Program-made: the position numbers and the translations under genes
The notes under the pieces: model-generated
What the model was told of the DNA's origin: nothing
Database searches by the model: none
What the model saw: only the letters and a program-made list of their open reading frames with translations
Origin: an uncultured Collinsella sp.
Lineage (GTDB): Bacteria > Actinomycetota > Coriobacteriia > Coriobacteriales > Coriobacteriaceae
Direction of reading: 5' to 3'
Length of the DNA stretch: 32,336 bases
Assembly: GCA_900757505.1 (NCBI GenBank)
Contig: CAAEOE010000059.1
Span: 1 to 32,336 of the forward strand
Shown: piece after piece, positions 1-7,172 of the stretch
How the letters are laid out: each line of letters begins with the position of its first letter
How positions within the stretch are numbered: position 1 is the stretch's first letter

Positions 1-189
1 GGCGCCGCGGACGGTCTCGTCGTAGCGGGCGTAAATCTCACCATTGGCGAACTGCTTTAGCGTAAGGCCCGAAAGCTCGACCCCAAGGTACTCAGCAATC
101 TTCTGAGCGAGGGGACGGTTGGAGGAACCGGAATACACGCGGATGGACTTGCGCATATTCTCCGACTTCTCGGGATCATTAATCGGCAT
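1..189 (-). CDS. prs: Ribose-phosphate pyrophosphokinase, N-terminal part (runs off the window)
   Basis: Only the first 63 codons are present; the gene continues beyond base 1. The product makes PRPP from ribose 5-phosphate and ATP in the cytoplasm, feeding nucleotide, histidine and tryptophan synthesis. The visible segment (SIRVYSGSSNRPLAQKIAEY, then LGVELSGLTLKQFANGEIYA) matches the start of bacterial Prs, where the family has a Ser/Gly-rich strand, an 'LA.KIA..LG' helix and an 'F.dGEi.v' strand. The ATG at 189 follows a good Shine-Dalgarno (GGAGAAGG, minus strand), which fixes the start. A minus-strand TACAAT at 241-236 is a possible -10 box, with no convincing -35. glmU lies upstream on the same strand, an order common in bacteria, but a terminator separates the two here. 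Confidence 0.9.
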   Translation of the reverse strand, partial: MPINDPEKSENMRKSIRVYSGSSNRPLAQKIAEYLGVELSGLTLKQFANGEIYARYDETVRGA

Positions 190-335
190 TACCCTTCTCC
201 TTTATATATCGAATGCCATATAGATGCCTTTTTGCATTGTAACCGCGCGACGGGGTTTATCGAGTCTTGATAACGTCTTTACCGTCAACGGACACGAACC
301 GACCACTCATCCGGTTGCGCAGGTCACGATAGAAA

Positions 336-365
336 AAGGAGCCGCCCCCATGGGAACAGCTCCTT
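336..365 (-). terminator. Rho-independent terminator of glmU
   Basis: On the minus strand AAGGAGC and GCTCCTT form a 7-bp stem. The loop contains CCCATGGG, and the stem is followed by a short T run (TTTCT). It lies 18 bases beyond the glmU stop, so it should end the glmU transcript before prs. Confidence 0.7.
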
Positions 366-382
366 AGATGCTTGGTAAAACG

Positions 383-1795
383 TTATACCCCGTCGTCCTC
401 GTGCAGGCGGCGGCGGTAATCGGCGGCCCAGCCCTCAATATTTACCTGACGGGCGCGGCCCAGGCCGAGTGCATCTGCCGGGACCGGCTCGGTGATGACG
501 GAGCCAGCGGCCACGAGCGCGCCGTCGCCGATCTGGGCGGGCGCGACCATCATGGTGTCGGAGCCAATGAAGGCGTCCTTGCCGATGACGGTCTTGTGCT
601 TGTGCACGCCATCGTAGTTGCAGGTGATGGAGCCCGCGCCCACGTTGACGCCGGAGCCCATGGTGGTGTCGCCGATGTAGGACAGGTGCGGCACCTTTGA
701 GCCCTCGCCGATCGTGGACTTCTTGATCTCCACGTGCGTGCCGGCCTTGGATCCGTCGAGCATGTGGGTGCCCGGGCGCAGGTAGGCGCGCGGGCCGCAG
801 TCGACGCCGTTCTCGATGACGGCCTCGATGGCGATGGTCTCGTCGATGACGCAGCCGCTGCCGACGGTGGTGTCGGTGAGGCGGCTGTTGGGGCCGAGCT
901 GGCACTCCTCGCCCACGGTGACGTGGCCGATCAGGTGCGTCTGCGGCCACACGACGGTATCGCGGCCGATAACGGCATCGGGGCCGATCCAAGCCTGCGT
1001 GGGGTCGATGAAGGTAACGCCCTCGGCCATCCAGTGCTCGTTGATGCGGTCGCGCGCGATGGCGGTGAGCTGTGCGAGCTGGATGCGGCTGTTGACGCCC
1101 AGGCCGTCGCGGTAGTCGTCGCAGTGGAAGATGGAGACCGCCTGGCCGTGGCCTTTGAGGATCTCGAGCATGTCGGGCAGGTAGTACTCGGATTGCGCGT
1201 TGTCGTTGCCGATCTCGTTAATGTGGGCGGCAAGCTGCGCGCCGTCGAAGGCGTAGCAGCCGGCGTTGCACTCCAGCAGCGTGGCGGCCTGCTCGGGCGT
1301 GCAGTCCTTCTGCTCGATGATGCGCTCGATCTGGCCGTCGTCGCCCAGTTTGATGCGGCCGTAGCCAAAGGGGTCGGGCGGGGTCATGGTCATGACGGTG
1401 CAGGCGAGCTCGCCGGTGGCGACGGTCTGTGCGAACTTGGCGACCGTGTCGGCGGTGATGAGCGGCAGGTCGCCGTTGAGCACGACGACCGGGCCTTGCG
1501 TGATGGCGCAGGCCTCGAGTGCGACCTTCACGGCGTGACCGGTGCCCAGGCGCTCGGTCTGCTCAACGCACTCGACCTTGGTGGCGCTGTTGGCGTAGGC
1601 GCCGTCGATGAGGGCGCGCATCTCGTCGGCGTGGCTGCCGATGACGACCGCGACGCGGCTGCAGCCGGCCTTGATGGTGGCGTCGACGATCCACTGGACC
1701 ATGGGCTTGCCCAGGATCTTGTGCGAAACCTTGCAGTGGTTCGACTTCATGCGGGTGCCCTCGCCGGCAGCGAGGATAATTGCGGTTGCGTCCAT
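383..1795 (-). CDS. glmU: Bifunctional UDP-N-acetylglucosamine pyrophosphorylase / glucosamine-1-phosphate N-acetyltransferase
   Basis: GlmU acetylates glucosamine 1-phosphate and then uridylates it to UDP-GlcNAc, the precursor of peptidoglycan. The 470-residue protein starts MDATAIILAAGEGTRM, which holds the nucleotidyltransferase loop (LAAGxGTRM). NGDLPL is the metal/UTP-binding strand near residue 105. The C-terminal third is a left-handed beta-helix of hexapeptide repeats with the acetyltransferase signature region (RPGTHMLDGSKAGTHVEIKK, then GSGVNVGAGSITCNYDG). The open frame extends 70 codons further upstream, but the ATG at 1795 is chosen because family homology begins there and AGGAG sits 6 bases before it. 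Length is normal for the family. The gene is divergent from the ECF transporter operon across about 190 bp. Confidence 0.95.
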   Translation of the reverse strand: MDATAIILAAGEGTRMKSNHCKVSHKILGKPMVQWIVDATIKAGCSRVAVVIGSHADEMRALIDGAYANSATKVECVEQTERLGTGHAVKVALEACAITQGPVVVLNGDLPLITADTVAKFAQTVATGELACTVMTMTPPDPFGYGRIKLGDDGQIERIIEQKDCTPEQAATLLECNAGCYAFDGAQLAAHINEIGNDNAQSEYYLPDMLEILKGHGQAVSIFHCDDYRDGLGVNSRIQLAQLTAIARDRINEHWMAEGVTFIDPTQAWIGPDAVIGRDTVVWPQTHLIGHVTVGEECQLGPNSRLTDTTVGSGCVIDETIAIEAVIENGVDCGPRAYLRPGTHMLDGSKAGTHVEIKKSTIGEGSKVPHLSYIGDTTMGSGVNVGAGSITCNYDGVHKHKTVIGKDAFIGSDTMMVAPAQIGDGALVAAGSVITEPVPADALGLGRARQVNIEGWAADYRRRLHEDDGV

Positions 1796-1988
1796 GTGAT
1801 CTCCTGTTACGTTATAGAGACGTGTGTTTGGAAACGATACACGGCGCAATATGATACCGCAGGCATATGTTGAGCGCGTAGCGATTGGCTCATGGCGGCC
1901 GATGTCGGTGCCGCCGGCGTGGCGTTTGCGCTGCTTGCGTGCGGCGTTGGCGGTGCTGCGGAGCTGTCGTTTGAGCGAGGGGACGGGG

Positions 1989-2882
1989 GTGCCCGTGGAC
2001 AACATACAAGAGGAGTTTGGCGGCGAGCCCGTCGCGGCATTCTCGATGTCGCATCCGGCTGTGCCGGCCCTCTACATGGTGCTGACGCTGGGGCTCACCA
2101 TGTTCTCGATGCAGCCGGTGCTGATTGCGCTGTCACTTGCGGGCGGGCTGGCGTATGGATTTGCGACGCGCGGGGCTGCCCGCACGCTGGGCGCACTCCG
2201 CTGGCAGCTGCCGGTGATTTTGATTATCGCGCTGGTCAATCCGCTGTTTAGCGCCTCGGGCTCGACGGAGCTGTTCCGTATTGGCATGCGCGCGGTGTAT
2301 CTGGAAAGCATGGTATACGGCCTGTGCATGGGCGGACTGTTTGTGGCGAGCGTGCTGTGGTTTGAGGCCGCGGCGTCGATGCTCGAATACGACAAGGTGC
2401 TCGCGCTGCTGGGCAATGCCGCACCGGTGATTGCGCTCATGATCTCGATGTGCATGAGGCTTATCCCGCAGTTTTTGCGCCGCGGCCGCATGGTGCTGGC
2501 GGTGCAGGACGCGATCGATGTACCGGGGCGTGCGCCCACCGATCCCGTGCGATCGCGCCTGCGGGCATCGAGCGTGCTGATGGGCTGGGGTATGGAAGAT
2601 TCGCTTGAGCGCGCGGATGCCATGCGCTCGCGCGGGTGGGGTGCTGTGTCGCGCCGTACGACGTACGCGCGGTATTGGCTAGGGCGTGGCGACGCTGCCG
2701 CGCTGGTTGGACTTGCAGTGTTTGGTGCCGCCGCGGTGGCGGTGGCATGGACCGCGACGACGCAGTATTCGTTTTACCCGCAGCTTTCGGTGCCCGCGCC
2801 GTGGCTGGGCTATGTCGTGTACGCTGCCTGGATGGTGCTGCCCTGCGTGCTGCATGCGATCGATGAGAAGAGGTTTGGCTGA
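1989..2882 (+). CDS. ecfT: ECF transporter transmembrane T component (EcfT/CbiQ family)
   Basis: EcfT is the membrane scaffold that couples the ATPases of an energy-coupling-factor vitamin or metal importer to its substrate-binding S subunit. The 297-residue protein has hydrophobic helices around residues 30-75 and 105-160 and a further pair near the C-terminus. The cytoplasmic coupling region carries RLIPQFLRRGR and later ERADAMRSRGWG, which corresponds to the two Ala-Arg-Gly-type coupling motifs of the family ('A..RG'). The GTG at 1989 is preferred because GAGGGGA lies 5 bases upstream; the frame is open further back, but without family similarity. The stop overlaps the next ATG by one base (TGATG), so translation is probably coupled to the ATPase. 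No riboswitch was recognised in the divergent region 1796-1988. Confidence 0.88.
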   Translation: MPVDNIQEEFGGEPVAAFSMSHPAVPALYMVLTLGLTMFSMQPVLIALSLAGGLAYGFATRGAARTLGALRWQLPVILIIALVNPLFSASGSTELFRIGMRAVYLESMVYGLCMGGLFVASVLWFEAAASMLEYDKVLALLGNAAPVIALMISMCMRLIPQFLRRGRMVLAVQDAIDVPGRAPTDPVRSRLRASSVLMGWGMEDSLERADAMRSRGWGAVSRRTTYARYWLGRGDAAALVGLAVFGAAAVAVAWTATTQYSFYPQLSVPAPWLGYVVYAAWMVLPCVLHAIDEKRFG

Positions 2883-4525
2883 TGGCTCGGTTGGATAGGG
2901 GCCCGGTGTCGGGCGCGGCGTGCGGCCCGGATATTCCGGCGATTGAGGTGCAGGGCCTTAGTTTTGCCTATCCCGGGGCCGAGGCACCGGTGCTCGAGGG
3001 GCTTGATTGGCGTGTTCCCCAAGGTGCATTTGCGCTGCTTGTTGGCGGTACCGGATCGGGTAAGTCGACGCTGCTGTCGCTGCTCAAGCCCGAGATCGCT
3101 CCGGCGGGCGAGCGCACTGGCGAACTGAGCGTGCTGGGCGAGAACGTTGCCGACATGGACGTGCAGGCATCGGCGGAGCGCGTGGGCTACGTGTTTCAGG
3201 ATCCCGAGAACCAGATCGTGTGCGAAACCGTGTGGCACGAGATGGCGTTTGGCCTGGAAAACTTGGGGCTAGCACGTGATGAGATGCGCCGTCGCGTAGC
3301 TGAGACCAGCTATTTCTTTGGGCTGGAAGATTGGCTTCACCGCGATACTGACACGCTTTCGGGTGGTCGCAAACAGTTGCTGTCGTTGGCGGCCGTTCTG
3401 GCGCTGCGCCCGCGCGTGCTGCTGCTCGACGAGCCCACGTCTCAGCTCGATTCCGTTGCCGAGAAGAATTTCCTGCACGCGCTGTTTCGCGTGAATCGCG
3501 AGCTGGGCTGCACGGTTGTTGTGGCGACGCATCAGCCGCGCCCAATGCTCGAATACGCGACGTGTGCGTACCGGATTGAGGACGGTCGCGTGCGCGAGGT
3601 GGCAGATATGGCTTCTTTGGGACGCCGAGAATCGCTGTTTTCCGATGACATGTTGGGGTGGGGTGCCGTCCGATGTGCAAAAAACGGAGTATTCAGCAGG
3701 CGTGAGGACAATTTGGGCTCTCTGGAGCCGCCCGGGGACGTATCGAGCGCGAAAAAAAGTTCGGAATTGGACAAATCGTCCGAATTTGTGGCGCAAACGT
3801 CGCTCGAGAACGGCTCGGAAGCCTTCCCGCGCACGGATGGGAGCAGAATACTCCAAAAAATGCACGGCGGGTCGGCTACCACCCTGGCAGGGAGCTGGTT
3901 TCGCTACGATCGCGCGGGCGGTTGGGTGCTGCGCAGGCTCGACGTGGCGTTTTCGGCCGGTGCGGTGCATGCGATCGTGGGCGGCAACGGATGCGGTAAG
4001 TCGACGATGCTCTCGGTGCTGGCGAAGACCGCCAAGCTGCAGCGCGGCCGCATGGTGCGCGGAGCGGCCTCGGCGGCGCTGCTGCCTCAGAACCCCAAAG
4101 CATTGCTGGTTGCCGAGACGGTTCACGATGAGCTGATGGAATGGGCCTTGACCTGCGGATATGACGAGAACTTGGCGCGGGAGCGTGCGGCGCAACTGGG
4201 ATTGGACGGCCTGGAGACGCGTCACCCCTACGACCTCTCGGGCGGACAGCGCCAGCTGCTCGCGCTGGCAAAGCTGCTGCTGATTGGCCCCGAGCTGCTG
4301 CTGCTTGACGAGCCCACGAAGGGCTTGGACCTGGAGAGCCGCCGCATCATCGCCCGCGCCCTGCGTGACCATGCGAAGGCTGGCGGCACCGTCATCATGG
4401 CTACGCACGATTTGGACTTTGCCGAGCAGGTCGCCGACGACGTCGCCATGATGTTTGACGGCGAGATTGCCTGCGTGGAGCCCCCGGCCGACTTCTTTGC
4501 CGACAACGTGTTTTATAGGGCGTGA
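2882..4525 (+). CDS. ecfA: ECF transporter ATPase, two ABC domains fused (EcfA1-EcfA2 type)
   Basis: This 547-residue protein contains both nucleotide-binding domains that power an ECF importer. Domain 1 (about residues 18-250) has Walker A GGTGSGKST at 55-63, a Q-loop (VFQDPENQ), signature LSGGRKQLL near 160-168 and Walker B VLLLDEPTSQLD near 178-189. Domain 2 (about 345-547) has Walker A GGNGCGKST near 367-375, signature LSGGQRQLL near 452 and Walker B LLLLDEPTKGLD near 470-481. H-loop histidines follow both Walker B motifs (VATHQ, MATHD). The linker, about residues 265-330, is low complexity and Ser/Lys/Glu-rich, unlike either domain. Its DNA forms a large palindrome (3675-3865), so it looks like an inserted repeat translated in frame. 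Fused double ATPases are known in ECF systems. Confidence 0.92.
   Translation: MARLDRGPVSGAACGPDIPAIEVQGLSFAYPGAEAPVLEGLDWRVPQGAFALLVGGTGSGKSTLLSLLKPEIAPAGERTGELSVLGENVADMDVQASAERVGYVFQDPENQIVCETVWHEMAFGLENLGLARDEMRRRVAETSYFFGLEDWLHRDTDTLSGGRKQLLSLAAVLALRPRVLLLDEPTSQLDSVAEKNFLHALFRVNRELGCTVVVATHQPRPMLEYATCAYRIEDGRVREVADMASLGRRESLFSDDMLGWGAVRCAKNGVFSRREDNLGSLEPPGDVSSAKKSSELDKSSEFVAQTSLENGSEAFPRTDGSRILQKMHGGSATTLAGSWFRYDRAGGWVLRRLDVAFSAGAVHAIVGGNGCGKSTMLSVLAKTAKLQRGRMVRGAASAALLPQNPKALLVAETVHDELMEWALTCGYDENLARERAAQLGLDGLETRHPYDLSGGQRQLLALAKLLLIGPELLLLDEPTKGLDLESRRIIARALRDHAKAGGTVIMATHDLDFAEQVADDVAMMFDGEIACVEPPADFFADNVFYRA
3675..3865. repeat. Large palindromic element inside the ECF ATPase linker
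   Basis: The outer arms at 3675-3697 and 3843-3865 share GTGCA-N6-GGAGTATTC-N-GC in inverted orientation. Nested arms follow: GAGCCG (3725-3730) with CGGCTC (3811-3816), TCGAGCG (3743-3749) with CGCTCGA (3801-3807), and AATTGGAC with GTCC-G-AATT around 3765-3786. All arm pairs share a centre at about 3770-3775, so the whole 191 bp has dyad symmetry. It lies entirely in the linker between the two ABC domains and keeps the reading frame open. The family is not recognised; it resembles in principle the translated palindromic elements of Rickettsia (RPEs). Confidence 0.75.
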
Positions 4526-4529
4526 TGGG

Positions 4530-5243
4530 ATGGCGGATTATCGCATCGTGCGCCTACTCGCAAAACAGGAGATACCGCTGCTGCTGGCGGTGCCAGCCGT
4601 GATGGCTGCGGCGTTGCTGGCGGGCGTCGAGCAGGCGGCGCTCGCCATGCTTGTCGTGGTGGCGCTGGTGCTTGCGCTGTTCTTTGCAGGCTACGAGGCG
4701 TCGCGACCGGGCCTGCGCCAGATTATGCCAACGCTGGTTCTGGCGGCGTTGGCCGCGGCGGGGCGCATCTTGTTTGGCCCCATTCCCGACTTTAAACCCG
4801 TGAGTGCCATCGCCATTATCGCGGGGGCGACGCTTGGCCGCCGCAATGGTTTTATGGTTGGCGCGCTGGCGGCGCTGACCAGCAATTTCTCTTTTGGACA
4901 GGGCATGTGGACGCCGTGGCAGATGTATGCTTGGGGGCTCGTGGGATACGTTGGCGGTGCGCTGGCGCATGCCGGCGCTTTTGATCGCGCCGATGGCACC
5001 GTGCGTATGCCGGCGCTGCTGACCTACGGCTTTGCTTCGGGTTTGCTGTACGGCGTTGTGATCAACGCCTACGACATTATCGGTTTTGTTCAACCGCTCA
5101 CGTGGGCGGGTGCCATGGCGCGTCTTGCCACGGCAGTGCCGTTCGATATCACACACGGCCTCGCGACCTGCGTGTTCTTGGCCGCCTTGTACAAGCCTTG
5201 GTGCCGTCGCATTAACCGTGTCGTCGTGAAATACGGGCTGTAG
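4530..5243 (+). CDS. ECF transporter substrate-binding S component, substrate unknown
   Basis: This 237-residue, very hydrophobic protein has about six membrane segments and should be the substrate-capture subunit of the ECF importer encoded just upstream. The segment FKPVSAIAIIAGATLGRRNG, followed by a small-residue-rich helix and NFSFGQGMWTPWQMYAWGL, resembles S components in which a 'G.a.G...G' helix packs against EcfT. Similar sequences are found among S units proposed for cobalamin-type cargo, but the substrate cannot be read from the sequence. The ATG at 4530 is used; the ATPase stop lies 4 bases before it, so the three genes form one operon. An ATG at 4525 is in another frame. The operon probably ends at the hairpins in 5268-5376. 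Confidence 0.8.
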   Translation: MADYRIVRLLAKQEIPLLLAVPAVMAAALLAGVEQAALAMLVVVALVLALFFAGYEASRPGLRQIMPTLVLAALAAAGRILFGPIPDFKPVSAIAIIAGATLGRRNGFMVGALAALTSNFSFGQGMWTPWQMYAWGLVGYVGGALAHAGAFDRADGTVRMPALLTYGFASGLLYGVVINAYDIIGFVQPLTWAGAMARLATAVPFDITHGLATCVFLAALYKPWCRRINRVVVKYGL

Positions 5244-5267
5244 GGCATTTTGCGTTCCCTCACGAAC

Positions 5268-5330
5268 TTGCGGTGGAATAGTTCTTGTTTTTGGCTATTT
5301 GCTGCCCAAACAGGAACTATTCCACCGCAA
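5268..5330. repeat. Long near-perfect hairpin between convergent genes
   Basis: The arms 5268-5290 and 5308-5330 are inverted copies 23 bases long, differing at one position that still allows a G-U pair; the loop is 17 bases. The arm core is GTGGAATAGTTC. It lies 24 bases after the ECF S-component stop, between that gene and convergent xth. It may act as a bidirectional terminator, but there is no proper T tract, and the long arms suggest a dispersed palindromic repeat. Confidence 0.7.
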
Positions 5331-5352
5331 CTTATAGGGGGAGAGGGGTCAC

Positions 5353-5371
5353 ATGATCTGTTTTCCTCTGT
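5353..5371 (-). repeat. Dispersed 19-nt box, copy 1
   Basis: On the minus strand this reads ACAGAGGAAAACAGATCAT. It matches copies at 26000-26018 (17 of 19) and, more weakly, 26239-26257. It sits directly beside the hairpin at 5268-5330, just as the other two copies sit beside palindromic elements. Function unknown. Confidence 0.55.
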
Positions 5372-5391
5372 CCCCCAGGAATTACTTGGCG

Positions 5392-6210
5392 CTAGAGCTC
5401 TAGCGTGAGGGTAACGGGGCAGTGGTCGCTGCCAAAGATGTCGCCGCGGATGCCGGTGTCGCGTACGTTGTCGGCGATTGCGTCGCTTACCAGGAAGTAG
5501 TCGATGCGCCAGCCGGCGTTGTTCTTGCGGGCATTAAAGCGATAGCTCCACCAGCTGTAGACGCCCTCGACGTCGGGGTTTGCCGCGCGCCAGGTATCGG
5601 TAAAGCCGGCGTTGAGCAGCTCGGTAAACTTGCCGCGCTCTTCGTCCGAAAAGCCTGCGTTGCCGCGGTTGGACTTGGGGTTCTTAAGGTCGATCTCCTC
5701 GTGCGCCACGTTAAAGTCGCCGCAGGTCACGACGGGCTTGCCGCACTCGTGCTCAAGCGCGTTCAAAAAGCCGCGGTAGGCGTCGTCCCACGCCATGCGC
5801 ACGTCGATGCGGGCGAGTTCATTTTGGGCGTTGGGCGTATAGACGTCGACAAACCAAAACTTGTCGAACTCGAGCGCGCAGACGCGGCCCTCGGTTACGG
5901 CTTGGGCGACGAGCTCGGCCGCCTCACCCTCGCCGGCGTAGGGTAGCAGCGCGTCGGCGTGCAGCACGCGCAGCGGTTCCTGGCGGCTAAAGACCGCAGT
6001 GCCCGAATAGCCTTTACGCTCGGCGTAGCTCCAGGTTTGGTGATAGCCGGGCAGGTCAATATCGACCTGGCCTTCTTGCAACTTGGTCTCTTGCAGCGCC
6101 AGGATATCGACGTCGAGTTCTTGCGCGATCTGGATAAAGCTCGGGTCCTTTTTGAGCACGGCGCGCAGGCCGTTGACGTTCCACGAGGCGAAAGTGTAAG
6201 TCTGAGGCAT
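5392..6210 (-). CDS. xth: Exodeoxyribonuclease III (AP endonuclease)
   Basis: Exonuclease III cuts DNA at abasic sites and removes 3' blocking groups in base-excision repair. The 272-residue protein has the full ExoIII/APE fold motifs in order: SWNVNGLRA near residue 8, LQETKL near 40 (metal-binding Glu), the Tyr/Asp region VDVYTPNAQ near 120, GDFNVAHEEIDL near 160, and the catalytic SDHCPVTL at the C-terminus (Asp-His pair). Length is typical. The ATG at 6210 follows AAAGGA by 6 bases. It is convergent with the ECF operon and divergent from the sirtuin gene, with about 115 bp between them that must hold both promoters. Confidence 0.95.
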   Translation of the reverse strand: MPQTYTFASWNVNGLRAVLKKDPSFIQIAQELDVDILALQETKLQEGQVDIDLPGYHQTWSYAERKGYSGTAVFSRQEPLRVLHADALLPYAGEGEAAELVAQAVTEGRVCALEFDKFWFVDVYTPNAQNELARIDVRMAWDDAYRGFLNALEHECGKPVVTCGDFNVAHEEIDLKNPKSNRGNAGFSDEERGKFTELLNAGFTDTWRAANPDVEGVYSWWSYRFNARKNNAGWRIDYFLVSDAIADNVRDTGIRGDIFGSDHCPVTLTLEL

Positions 6211-6324
6211 GGTGTCCTTTCGACGGGGTTGGCAGGCTTAAGATTAGCGCAACAGGGGCGGGGTGGGCTCCGTGGGCGACGGCGCAATCGCAGCCGCCCC
6301 GACCAACATGGACGGAGGACAAAC

Positions 6325-7077
6325 ATGACGCAAGCGATAACAGATCCCAAGCAGGCCTCCACCGCGCTGGCGGAGCTGTTCAATACCCACGGGCGTGTGG
6401 TGTTCTTTGGCGGCGCTGGTGTTTCCACGGCAAGCGGCATTCCCGATTTCCGCAGCGTGGACGGCCTGTATCATCAGCAGTTTGCCTATCCGCCCGAGAC
6501 TATGCTCTCGCATAGCTTTTACGAGACACATCCGGCGGAGTTCTTCGACTTTTACCGAACCAAGATGATCGCGCTTAACGCTAAGCCCAACCGCTGCCAC
6601 ACCAAGCTGGCCGAGCTGGAGCGAGCTGGCAAGCTCGATGCCGTGGTGACGCAAAACATCGACGGCTTGCATCAGATGGCGGGCTCGCAGCGCGTGTTTG
6701 AGTTGCACGGATCGGTCCATCGCAACATTTGCCAGTCGTGCGGCGCGGTCTATAGCGCCGAGTGGATTTGCTCGCGCGAGCACGAGGACGCCGCGGGCGT
6801 GCCCGTGTGCCCCGCGTGCGGTGGTCGCATCAAGCCCGATGTGGTGCTCTACGAAGAGCCGCTCGACGAGCGTGTGTTGACCGGTGCCGTTGCCGCCATC
6901 GCCGCGGCCGATGCCCTCATTGTGGGCGGGACCTCGCTCGTGGTGTATCCGGCGGCAGGCCTTACGCGTTACTTTACTGGCGATACGCTGGCCATTTGCA
7001 ATTTGGCGCCTACCGATCAGGATGCAAATGCCGACCTGCTGATTTCTTGCGACATCGCGGCCGCGTTTGCGTTCTAG
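6325..7077 (+). CDS. cobB: NAD-dependent protein deacylase (sirtuin)
   Basis: Sirtuins remove acetyl or longer acyl groups from protein lysines using NAD+, producing nicotinamide and O-acyl-ADP-ribose. The 250-residue protein has the NAD-binding GGAGVSTASGIPDFRS near residues 30-46, TQNIDGLHQMAG near 108-119 and the catalytic His in ELHGS near 128. Four zinc-binding cysteines follow (CQSCG, then CPACGG about 30 residues later), and the C-terminal GGTSLVVYPAAGL closes the Rossmann fold. The N-terminal region (AYPPETMLSHSFYETHPAEFFDFY) resembles class U/M bacterial sirtuins more than class III, which would favour deacetylation, but this is an inference. The ATG at 6325 has GGAGGA 6 bases upstream; the open frame extends back without support. 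Confidence 0.93.
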   Translation: MTQAITDPKQASTALAELFNTHGRVVFFGGAGVSTASGIPDFRSVDGLYHQQFAYPPETMLSHSFYETHPAEFFDFYRTKMIALNAKPNRCHTKLAELERAGKLDAVVTQNIDGLHQMAGSQRVFELHGSVHRNICQSCGAVYSAEWICSREHEDAAGVPVCPACGGRIKPDVVLYEEPLDERVLTGAVAAIAAADALIVGGTSLVVYPAAGLTRYFTGDTLAICNLAPTDQDANADLLISCDIAAAFAF

Positions 7078-7122
7078 CCCGTGTGCGCGGATACAATAGA
7101 AAGACTGAGTGCAAAGCGACCC

Positions 7123-7150
7123 CGCCGCCAGCTCCCCAAGCTCGGCGGCG
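7123..7150 (+). promoter_or_regulatory. Hairpin in the leader of folP-folK
   Basis: CGCCGCC-AGCT pairs with AGCT-C-GGCGGCG around a CCCCA loop, with one bulged base. It lies 22 bases before the folP-folK start and is followed by GTGGGCATTTT. It could be a weak terminator of the sirtuin gene or a leader structure. A TACAAT at 7092-7097 could be the -10 of a promoter reading into it, with TTGCGT 19 bases further upstream. Confidence 0.35.
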
Positions 7151-7172
7151 TGGGCATTTTAGGAGGATGTTC

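Noticed and set aside
734..1873. 379-codon plus-strand frame across glmU
   Set aside because: Antisense to glmU, no Shine-Dalgarno, and Val/Asp/Gly-rich as expected for an antisense frame.
1796..1988. Vitamin riboswitch before the ECF operon
   Set aside because: No cobalamin, thiamine, riboflavin or similar conserved core was recognised.
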